The notes beneath the pieces are model-generated. The model was not told the DNA's origin. It ran no database searches and saw only the letters and a program-made list of their open reading frames with translations. DNA of 13,431 nucleotides, taken from contig JAOXYB010038251.1 in NCBI GenBank assembly GCA_028565635.1, positions 1-13,431 on the forward strand, written 5' to 3'. This DNA comes from Phoronis ovalis (taxonomy: Eukaryota; Phoronida; Phoronidae). The position numbers were made by a program, and so were the translations under genes. Position 1 is the stretch's first letter; each line of letters starts with the position of its first letter. Positions 1 through 10,200 of this stretch are shown here, piece by piece.

Positions 1-5
1 GAAAT

Positions 6-57
6 AAACAGAACATCCCATACACCTTTTAAACAGAACATCCCATACGGCACCTTT
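6..57 (+). repeat. Two-copy tandem duplication (about 25 bp)
   Basis: AAACAGAACATCCCATAC followed by (GG)CACCTTT occurs at 6-30 and 31-57; the second copy carries a 2-bp GG insertion. It may extend left of the window. Confidence 0.85.
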
Positions 58-469
58 CACAACAGTTTGACTCATTTTATAAATTTATTTTTCTGCACTA
101 TCTAAATTGCTTGCTTGTTGTCCCATGGTAATAGTTTGTTCATTTTAACGATGCTGTTTGATGTCCATTTGGGAATTTTTAGATCAAATATTAAAGCATG
201 TATTATTACAGTTCAAATTTTTACATTTAAAACAAAGGTACATTTTAAGATTTGTTTCAATGTCAAACTTCTTATGCATATGATTATGCTTAATATGTTC
301 TTATGCATTTTTTACTGAGATTGAGTTAATTTTGGCTATTGCCAGTTTGACAAAAGCCTTAGGTCTAATTGTAGTGATTTATTTTCAGTAAGTAAATAAA
401 ATCTATATAATAATTACAATTTCCCTACATAACTATCTACCATTCATTAATTAAATAATTAATTAATTC

Positions 470-760
470 CACAGCCAAAACGGCTGAACCAATAGACTTG
501 AAATTTGGCACACAGGCATTTCATCCTAACTAGAAAGAACTTGTTTGTTTTTTTTAAATCTTCCAAACACTGGAATGTAGGCCCATTAATTTATCATCCT
601 AGTGTATTTGAATGGGATTTTAATTAAATAAAAAAATTAATACATCTAACACTTTTAATTGCAGAGACAAGTATGACCCAAGTATCAACATTTTCATCTC
701 GCCGATATGCATTCAACTCCTTCGGCCCAAAAAGGACCCCTTAATGACCCTTCAAATATG
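470..760. repeat. Probable interspersed-repeat fragment
   Basis: CACAGCCAAAACGGCTGAAC followed by a stretch ending GAAATTTGGCACACAG resembles a motif common to several invertebrate repeat families (from memory, not checked). A small AGCC/GGCT inverted repeat lies inside it. The GC-richer stretch 700-750 is likely part of the same element. Ends and class are not determined. Confidence 0.4.
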
Positions 761-1135
761 ATTACATGTAGAGACTAATGGATATTAAAATTCATCCTTT
801 ATTAAATAGGAAATTGGCCTGGATCGCCATTGTAGTAATAAAAAAATATTTAACAGAACAAAAGAAGATAACACTAATATCCGGTTTGTAAACAAAACTT
901 TGGCAACTATTTCAGAATAGATATCCATATATCTTATTCAATCTGTTCAAATTTTGCCGTATTATCATACAAATTAGTCCCTTACTAAATATAGCTATAC
1001 TCCTGAGAGATTTAATTCTGAAACAGAACTTTTATCAATCTGAAGACTAGCAAATGGCTATATTTATAAGACTACACCTATTTTTTTGTTCTGCAAGTAA
1101 CTACATTAAAGACAGATGTTATCACAGGTAATTAC

Positions 1136-1240
1136 CTTGGTGGAATTGAAGATCATAAGTAGACGTCTTTTTTGTTCTTTTTGAAATAAAGCCTTGAGGA
1201 TGACTAGCATCTTCACTGGTGGCACCTGGACCTTTTCTGC
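1136..1240 (-). CDS. Coding exon, basic low-complexity tail
   Basis: The acceptor is TATTTTTAG (AG at 1242-1241) and the donor is AAG|GTAATT at 1135. It carries 34 codons plus split codons, phase 1 in and phase 1 out. Joined to 3259-3331 it reads ...IKA-GRKGPGATSEDASHPQ, then GFISKRTKKTSTYDLQFHQ. It is Gly/Ser/Thr-rich with a basic patch (SKRTKK) that could be a nuclear localisation or microtubule-binding stretch (inference). Base composition is clearly above the local background. The next exon is not visible, so the gene is cut at the left edge. Confidence 0.75.
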
Positions 1241-4200
1241 CTAAAAATATTACAAACTAAACAGATTACAATTATATCAAAATAAAGTTTTCTGAAATCT
1301 ACATATTTGACAAAATGTACAAAAAATATATAAGCATTTTAATGTCACGAGATTTTTCATACATTTTCTGACACACATTTCTGAATGAAAAGGTGATAAT
1401 GGAAAATGATAAATTGCTCTAATATAACATCAGAAGAAAACACTTTAAAAAATCACAAGATTTAAAAAGAAATTAATAAGCTTACGGTACTTTACATGCA
1501 TAAGAATCTTAAAACAAAATGAGATACAATTCATACTAAATCTTTTATTATATGTTGCACAAGTAAAAATGATATAAAATCAGAGCAGAATAAGGGATGA
1601 TACATGAATTAGGAAAGAATGATGAAAACATGTTGTTTAATGTTTTTAGCGTGAAATTGCAAAACGAAACATCATCATATAAAACTTCAAATCTAACTCT
1701 ATCATTCTTACTTACACATACCCTAGTTAGCCATGTTATACTAGACATAGACTATTTCCATATTTTAATACTTGTTTTCTTAAAAGTATTGGATATACTT
1801 TATATGCAAAACATACCTCACCAAACAAAGTTTTACATACTAGACAGTGACTCTTAATTACAAAATTTCATACAAAAGATAATACAAAAAAATAAACTAC
1901 TTTAAGACAACAGACACAACCAAACTTAATATTGTAGAATCTTATAATTTGTCATCTTGATTTTGAAGAATCTTAATATATCATCTGCTAACTGTAATTC
2001 ACTCTTTCTTAGCCGAGTCTCTGGGTTCCTAGACATGTCATTGATGGTGTTGACAATAAACAAAACTTTGACACATTGTGTATCCCGTTTTTACTATTTC
2101 ATTCAGATTTATTAAATATCAATTTCTGAAATATATCTAAATCATGGAAACCATACCTGTTTGCATTGAGTTCCTAGTGGCATCTAATATATTTGAATCA
2201 TTCATACCAGAAGCTAATAAATACATTTATAAAAACTAAATAACTGAGTAAAATCAATTAACTTTAAAAGATAATAAAGAAAGTGCTGACATATAAACAA
2301 TTAGGTTGATAGGATTTCAATGGCAACAGCAATAGCCAAGACCCTTTGTAATGTCAGCCATCAAATTGCATTACACGAGGGACAAATATCACTAAAAACA
2401 TTTTATTTAGTTAGAAAGTATGCACAGGGTCAAACTAATAATTTAAAGTAAAATAGTTTTCATTAGGATTCAACACTACAAAATATAGCTTGACAAGCAA
2501 TATTTAAATATGACTGAATTTTTTCTATAAGTCTAGTGATTTTGCATTGACTGTTATTTGGCATAACCGTATACACCATCAGATTTTCCGTTATAATGTT
2601 CATACAAATCTAAAACAAGCTTTCCCAGTTAACATCTCTTTATGGTCCATCCTCTAATACATTAACAGTTAATTTCTATAACCTTGACTGTCTTGATTTC
2701 TAGAAAATTGCGTTAGCAAAAAAAGGATTCATGAATAACGATAAATAGGCCAGAATTCAAATATCCAATTTTTAAAGAGTTGTAGTGATTTGGAGATTTT
2801 TTTGATTAAACAGAAATTACAACATGTTGGTATTGCAAAATACCCAAAATACAATGTTCCAAAAAATGGGTAAAAAATATGTCGTGATATATTTCCATGG
2901 GGAGTGTATACTTATGTCATTCTATGGCCTACAACCCCACACTTTCTCTCAATTCCCCTCTGCTGGAGAGGCTTAAAACTGTAACTAAAAAGAATCGCAT
3001 GTACCAACTAGAATGATTGAATGATGAAATGATAGAAAGAATGAGCAGGTGTTATAGGAAAAATTATCACTAAGGAATGTTCATGGAATGGAATTCATAA
3101 AAATGTAACAAAAATTTCAAAGTTGCCTCCATATCTTGTAGTGAGACAGTATACATGTCAGGTAATATTTGCTGGATCTTTTAGGTATATTTCTTACAAG
3201 TTTGAAACCAATCTTTTTTTTGAAAAGTTTCTTTTACGTCCTTATATAGTTAACCTACCTGCTTTTATTTGCCAACTGTGGACCTGTGCTTTTAATTTAG
3301 CTATCTCCTCTGTTTTAGACTTATTTTGTTTCTAAAAAGTAGTAAAATAGTCAAGAAATGCTTGAAAAGATACTTTATCATCCTAATACTGGTTAGAATA
3401 CAAAATCTCAATCTTTAAGCAACAATATTAAATGGAGAATTCTCAAATGCATAACAGAACAAATAATATAATAAATATAACAAGTATAACATGAAATCCT
3501 CTTTTATTCATTCCATAGGTAGATTTTGTTAACCGCTATGCTAGATATATTAAAATCAATATTGCAACTTTACCATTTTTTACCAATAAAAAATTATTAA
3601 TAAAAGTGATTGATGTTGCCTAACTTTCAATTTTATGCCTAGATGCGTCAAAATTTGGAATTGTACCAAATGAATGATATGTAACCGGCCGTATATGTCG
3701 GTCTGGGTTGCGGACACCGTGAAGTATTAAAAACAAAAGCAGCGAATAATTCCATTTAGTTACTCACGACTTTATTCGTAGAACTCAAAAACCAAACTCC
3801 TCTATGCGTTCAGAACACAGTATTTATAGCCTCTGAGTGAGCTACGTAAACACGACGTATCGGGATGACGTTTCTATCACTAGGTAACGATATACGTAAG
3901 TAAATAACTAATAAGGATATACGTCATGCTCACGCCGCTCACACAGAAAACGGCTAATGCAATATAATACAGAGTACAATATAAATAGATCTCAGAATTA
4001 AAAGAGCATTGTAAAAGCTCCACTTTTACAGATATAATCAAAATATGGCTTTGACTTGAATATATACCGGGTCAACTAATCACGGCTCAAACTGCACAAT
4101 CTCAGAAACCATACACTCTGAATAATAAAGTGTGCTTTAAGCAAAACTTTGCTTATACACTAATTGACTGTTGAATAAAACTGGCACGCTGTCAAATGTG

Positions 4201-7200
4201 GCTTTTTATTGCATGCAATTTTTCTGTATGCATGTAGGAACTATAGTGGCCAGGTATATTAATTTAAGTCACACTTCAAATGGAATGAGACTTTCCAAAT
4301 ATCATTGGCACTCAGAAGAATGGTATACACACCACCACACCCTTTCAATAAAGAAAACTTGATGAAAGTTTGATAAATTTGATATGACATAGTACCTTAA
4401 GCATTTCTATAACTTCCTGAGAATCGTGTTGATCACTAGGTACAGGAGAACTAGTTGGTGACAACTCACCATGAGAACCTGTAACATTTAAAATGAATTA
4501 TCTGTAAACAGAGGTAAAAGTTGATTCCTGGTGGCATTTTAGATTAATATGCATATCTAATTTAACGTCAGTTAATTTGTAGTTAAACTGTACATAATTC
4601 TGGTTTATCTTTAGTTTGTGATGTCTGGTAGTATTTAAGTATTTAAGTATAAATTAGCTGTAAGTTTTGTAATTTTAGGCAATAATACATAAGTTCAGTA
4701 AATCATAAGAAATATTTGTGATGAGGTATTTTAAAATTATCTTTGCTGGACTGCAACCACAGCAGTTTTTTTTTATTCCTCACAAAGATATGTTTGATGT
4801 GACATCAGAGTTGCATGAGTTGATGCTACAGTTTGCATTGCTTTCTAGCATTAAAAAACAAGATCCTGACACCTAATAAAGCAGGAAAGAGAATCAAACT
4901 AATATACATGATCAAAATTACCTTAAACTGTGCAAATCAACAAATGGTATCTTAAAAACGGATTCAAAAAATATTTGCACTCACGGTCAAATAGCTTTTC
5001 GCGGGCTTTAACTTCAAGTGCATTTGCATGAAGAATTTCTTTTGCTGAAATACCATCACGCAACTGAAGTAGCATCTTTTGAATTTGTTTTTCTAGACGA
5101 TCAATTTCATTATATTGCAGGATCTAAATGTATCAAAGGTGAAAAAGAGGTACATGAAGTGCTTCTTCTATAAAACCCTAGTAGGCACGGAATCTACTGT
5201 TGAGTCAGTAAATGCACAATGTTATTCCAGTTTATTGTAATCATGCATGTGCAGCTCAACGCATCACATTTATACAATAATATCACAAAATGACATTAGA
5301 GTTTATATAGTAAATGGGTGTAAAAAACAAAATTTCTTCCATAAGAACAGACTTCCACGAGAAAGGAGGCACCCGGGCACAGTGATTATTTTGAGCTCCA
5401 TAATTGGTGCCTTAAATGTGTCCACCATGTATAGATGGACTTAGTAATCATTGTATAAAAGTATCATTAATTCAAAAATTTAAATATGTCTAAAGAATGC
5501 ACTTGTTTATAAAAATGCATGCTTGACATCTGGCGGCCAAAAATGACATGACTACTCAGCTATATCACTGTTTTAACAAGCGTCAATAGCTATATTTGAT
5601 GAAGAATTTAGGTAATTTTACACACTGTGGAAGATGAGCTCCATTTTATCTACCATTGCACTATACTATAGATAGAGTTGAATTATATAAGGCATTTGAA
5701 GTTCATAGTGATACCTTTCAAGCAATAAACATAACAAACAATTTAATAACATTTCAAGCAACCAAAACAGCAGAGCAATTGTATCACTAGCTAAGTATAT
5801 GCACAAAAATCTCAATACTAGAGCAGATTTTATCAGCATTTGTTTTAAGTTGTTCGTTTTGTTTTGGACATGATCACATGTCTTAATGCGGAACTAGCTG
5901 CAATAACTTTCTTCTTTAATATGGAAGCACACATTAAACCAATGATAAAGTTTTTCTCCGCTTATAATTTGTAGAATAGAAATCTGTTCCCAGTTATAAT
6001 TCCATTTTATAGAATAGTGGGATATAAAAAACCTAAGGCAAGCATGCTTCATTTTTCAGGTTAACGATATGTTAGAACCATCACTGATGCAACTGTGGAT
6101 TTCCTGCCCATGCGTAAATTACATTCCATTGTAATGTGTTGAGCCAATGAAGTCTCCATTATATTAGTATTAATAGTCTCTGTTAATTAACTGTTATGTG
6201 TCATTTTCGTCATTTTCTAGTAATTATTATTATTTTCTCAATATAGTGATGTATTATAAATAAATACATACCGATTTTTCTTTAAGTTTTTCTACATCAA
6301 ATTCCAAGGAATGCATCTGTTTTTTATCATTACGACTGGAAAGAATCAAACGTTCATGATTCAGCTGCAAATTGTGGAGTTTCTGAAACAGTCATTACAT
6401 AAACAATACACTCTTGAGTAAATTATGTCCTTTTTTGACATGAAAATGTAAAGTTACATTAATCTAATTATATTTCTGAGGTACATAAAGTTATGGTCTC
6501 AACATATTTGAGCAACTGGCACAAAACTATCTGCAACCTGGAAACAAAAAGAATCAATATAATTATGCAAATCTATTCAGTGTTGTCACATTCAACCAGA
6601 ATGACATTATAAATTATACAAAGTACATGTAAGGCAACATCATGAAATGCCTCTTATTCTTTGCAGTATGCTTCATAATATACTCACACAAGTTAGGTCA
6701 ATAATTTCGTTATCTTTTGTTGAAGTATCGTCCATTCGTCGTTTGATTGCCGCACCAATAAACTTCATTTGCTGTACACCTTGTTTCAGGACTACAAATA
6801 GTAATTCTTTCATTTAGGAAATCACAATAATGCAATGCATTGTACATTAATACTCTACAGTCATAATAATAATACAATAAAGTTCCATGTTTAGTTTCTC
6901 TTTGTTTATATTTTTTCAACATAACAACTAATAATTTTATATTTTGTATCTATTATAAGGTTAAGTTCTGACTTTTATAAATTGATCTATGGACTCTCTT
7001 TTACAAGGAGCTAACTAGACTGAATGAAACAGTAGCAGACATATACCGTATTTTCTCTAATAATCACCCCCTCTGGTGGTTAAAATAAATCAATAATCGC
7101 CCTCTCTTTAATAATCGCCATCGGGGCGGCAATTTGAGTTGAAGACCCATTTGGATTAATACGAGATAATCACATTATGACTTGTATTTGGTTAGCTCTT

Positions 7201-10200
7201 TTTTGGATGATATGTTGGGTTTTAAGGAAATATAGTACTATTTATTAGTACTATTTCTCCAAATTATCTTTAATAAATGTTTTGACTCGCAAAACAAACA
7301 TCGGATCACCTCCAATAATATTTCCAATAGAACTTCTATATGGAGTACGGCAGGAGTTACGGTTTTTGCCGATGACTTTCGCAATAATTGTGTTTTCAGG
7401 TTGGCCAAGGTAGTATACCACTGCACAAATTTAAAGTTTGGAAGTTTTTCTTTTGAAAAAAATTGCATTACACACAGAATTTCGTTTTAAATAACTCATT
7501 TTGTTTGATAAACTGCCTTATGCATTGCAATCAATATATTTAAAAAATCTTAAATATTCATACCAAGAGTATAAAAAAGTTAATAATCGCCCGCTCTCTA
7601 TTAATCGCCCCCTCTAAAAGCATTTTTTTTAAATAATCGCCCAGGGCGATTATTTGAGAAAATACGGTACTCCACAAATTGTTAAATAAATTTAAAGATT
7701 ATTGCATTTATTTACAAAACTTGAAAAACAACAGCATTATGGAGCATATATTCTACTGTTTAGCTCAGTTACATTTCTAGTTATTTTTAAGCAATAGTTA
7801 AATATAAACAATAATATTCATAATAAAACAATGTTTAACAATTATAATAGAAAATTACAGCAAAAATTAAAAGTTATTTAACATATATTTCCTACAGTCT
7901 GTGGTCCTTTATTAAATATTTACTGCAATAGTACCAACCAGCTATCTCAACTTGTAAAGCCTGCACCACATGAATGATCAGAACACAAATATATTGTTTA
8001 GAAAGCATGTTGAAGTTCAATATTATTCATAAGACTACTTGTTTTTTTGTTATTTCGACTCCATGCAAATAAAAACTATGTAGAGGAGAGTGGGAAGAAA
8101 TTTCTTCTCATTCTCCAAAATTTAGCATGACTTAATTATATGAAAGTCCAAGTTTTGATTTCTTTTTTATTCAAACTTTATCTCCAAATAATATGAATTA
8201 AACATTTTTTAATAACACATACTATCAAATATCTACACAAATATGACTTCATACTTAAATGTAATGAGATAACATACTTTCAAAGTTTCATGAACAAGTG
8301 ATGTAATAAAATTTTGCTTGTTAGGATAACAATTCATGTAGAGATAATTCGGTTGGTACCATTTCAATGCAGCGGACTGTTTTTTCGCTAGCTTTAATTC
8401 ATCCTGCTCATGAATTCAAAGTGAATAATGCAGAATAATACACCAATTCCATCACTGCAGTCACGCGCAATGATTCAAAATTCAACACAAAAATTTAATT
8501 CAACAGATTGCAACTGAAATGAAGATTATTTGTAAATAAAGTTGAGCTGACCTAAAACATAAAAAAATAACAAGCCAGAACGTAAAGAACATAATGCAAA
8601 ACTTTTTTGTTAGTAATTCTTTATTTGCCTTGTCTTACCCAGGCGAATGTCTGGCTTTAACTTTACATGTGTGGACAAGGTTTCTTTAAGTCTTGCCACA
8701 TTTTCAATAGCTGTAAGCATTGCTTTTCGATCTGAGTACAAACAGTCAGCTGGAAAATGTTTTAGAATTGTAATAAATATTCAACTTTTTTTGAAAAGAA
8801 GTGTCAATATAAAGCATCTGTAGGTAAGTTAAAAACTAAGCGTTTCACACACCTATCAAATTGGCAAAACATTTTTGCGAGAGATTAGGTTCTTCCCGTG
8901 GAGTAATTTTTTATTGAAAGCAACGCAAATAATGAAAACAATTTTAAAACAGACTCGTGTTCCAGACAAGAAACTAAACAAGAGAATCCATTATGTTTCT
9001 GGCAAGATATGACAATGTTTTAAATAGGAACGCTGGCATAAATTTAAATATCAGTTACTGACATCTTGCATTGATATGGACTTTTGAGATGATCCACATA
9101 CAATTACAGTATATATTCTCCACAAAATATAGTTGATATTCCAAGTCTGACAATTATATTTATGTAAGTTTTAAACAAAGGTAAATATAGATGCCAAGAA
9201 CAAGTGTACAATCTTTGCAGAGAATACTGTTTGTAAATAGTATTCTCAGATACAACTTCTTTTATTTTACAGTTTGTTTGGGTTAAAAATAATTTTGATG
9301 ACCATTATGCATGCATGCACGCATTTCACAAAGGTGCAAAATTTAAATCAGTAATTTGCATATTTATAAAACATCAACTCTAATACCAGCTATTTATAAC
9401 TGAATACATATGATTTAAATTTGACGACTTTTCTTTTGTAAGTTGTTGGCGATATAGCTTAAAGTTCTACGCATGATAGCTAGGTGCTAAAAATGTTTGT
9501 ACAGTACAATTAACTATAATAATTAATATGATGTCAAGACAACAATCACGGAGTTATGAGTTAGTCCCAGTATAACTACTCAGGGTTATGTAGAATGGAT
9601 CAGGGAGTGGTGACTGCCTGCTGATGAATAGTCAACTGATGATGATGATGATAATGAATGAATTGTTAGGATTACTGATAATGCGTAATAATGAGATATG
9701 AATTCATAATTTTTGGAACTTACGAGTCTTATGTTCCTGTTTTTTAACAGTATTTTTCATATAATCAATAAGTGTTATAATCTCCTTAATTGCTATAGCC
9801 ATTATCTCTGATGTTTCACTCCTGCCATGTTCTGAAAAAATTGTAAGTACATATTTTCTAGTAATCATGTTACTTCAATCTGCTCACTTAGGTACTATGC
9901 TAGATGACCAATGCTGTTTATTAATCCAGAATGCCGTAGCACTCCCGGGGATATGAAAGGTTCTGCTTTTGGGCCCTATATAGGTATATATCTCTACTAT
10001 CAGTGATTTTGCAATTAAATACTGGTACCTCTACTTTAAGCAATTTTACCAAATTTTGTATCTCCACTGTCAGTATTTTACCTGAATTTGGTATCTCTAC
10101 TGTTAGCCATTACAGGGCTATAAGGCCATTTTTAAAAATTTACTTCCTCATTTGGTTGGCCAATTTGTTTACTGTTAATCATTGGGATTTAAACCATCAG

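Larger units (their letters stand above)
1..1135. other. Left edge: intronic, repeat-bearing, no exon found
   Basis: The gene should continue through here, because exon 1136-1240 ends in a donor. I found no phase-1 acceptor followed by a credible coding stretch. The plus-strand ORF at 115-318 is AT-rich noise. A tandem duplication sits at 6-57 and an interspersed-repeat-like block at about 470-760. Confidence 0.5.
3696..3945 (-). mobile_element. Probable solo LTR (about 250 bp)
   Basis: Read on the minus strand, the block starts TGTGTGAGCGGCG and ends CCCAGACCGACA (TG...CA). It contains TATAAATA (3828-3821) and, about 50 nt later, AATAAA (3776-3771), followed by GTCGTGAG. The order TATA, polyadenylation signal, short tail is that of an LTR with U3-R-U5. 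It is clearly more GC-rich than its surroundings. I see no internal coding region, primer-binding site or polypurine tract next to it, and no convincing target duplication, so it is either an old solo LTR or has slightly different ends. It lies in the intron between 4396-4478 and 3259-3331, in the gene's own orientation. Confidence 0.62.
3332..4395 (-). other. Intron containing the LTR
   Basis: Outside 3696-3945 it is AT-rich with no supportable exon. A plus-strand ORF at 4171-4362 has no coding character. Confidence 0.6.
7046..7667. mobile_element. 622-bp MITE-like element with TA target duplication
   Basis: Terminal inverted repeats CCGTATTTTCTC (7046-7057) and GAGAAAATACGG (7656-7667) match perfectly over 12 bp and are flanked on both sides by TA (7044-7045 and 7668-7669), the target duplication typical of Tc1/mariner-pogo type DNA transposons. 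Subterminal AATAATCGCC motifs recur at both ends. The interior holds an exon-like ORF on the minus strand and no recognisable transposase, so the element is non-autonomous. It sits in the intron between exons 8278-8403 and 6688-6771. Confidence 0.8.
6772..8277 (-). other. Intron containing the TA-flanked MITE
   Basis: This is the largest intron downstream of the first-exon pair. Outside 7046-7667 it is AT-rich with poly-A/T runs. No second exon was seen that would support use of the alternative acceptor at 6793-6792. Confidence 0.6.
8750..9723 (-). other. Intron with simple repeats and a hairpin
   Basis: It contains a (TGA)n run at 9637-9656, a TGCA-repeat tract at 9307-9324 and a 9-bp hairpin at 9220-9247. 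No coding exon found. Confidence 0.6.

Noticed and set aside
3123-3335. 70-codon plus-strand ORF
   Set aside because: It is antisense to exon 3259-3331 and has no independent support.
5345-5420. GC-richer patch, considered as a tRNA, SINE or exon
   Set aside because: No cloverleaf, no A/B box pair that I could place, and no open frame with splice sites.
6500-6545. Acceptor-like TTTGTTTCCAG followed by VADSFVPVAQIC
   Set aside because: It ends in TGA after 12 codons with no donor, and the flanking exons join in phase without it.
6710-6922. 70-codon minus-strand ORF
   Set aside because: It is an out-of-frame shadow of exon 6688-6771 extended into intron; the exon frame has matching splice phase and coiled-coil pattern.
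7238-7468. 76-codon minus-strand ORF inside the MITE
   Set aside because: It overlaps the better-looking exon-like frame (7251-7420), and its composition is less protein-like.
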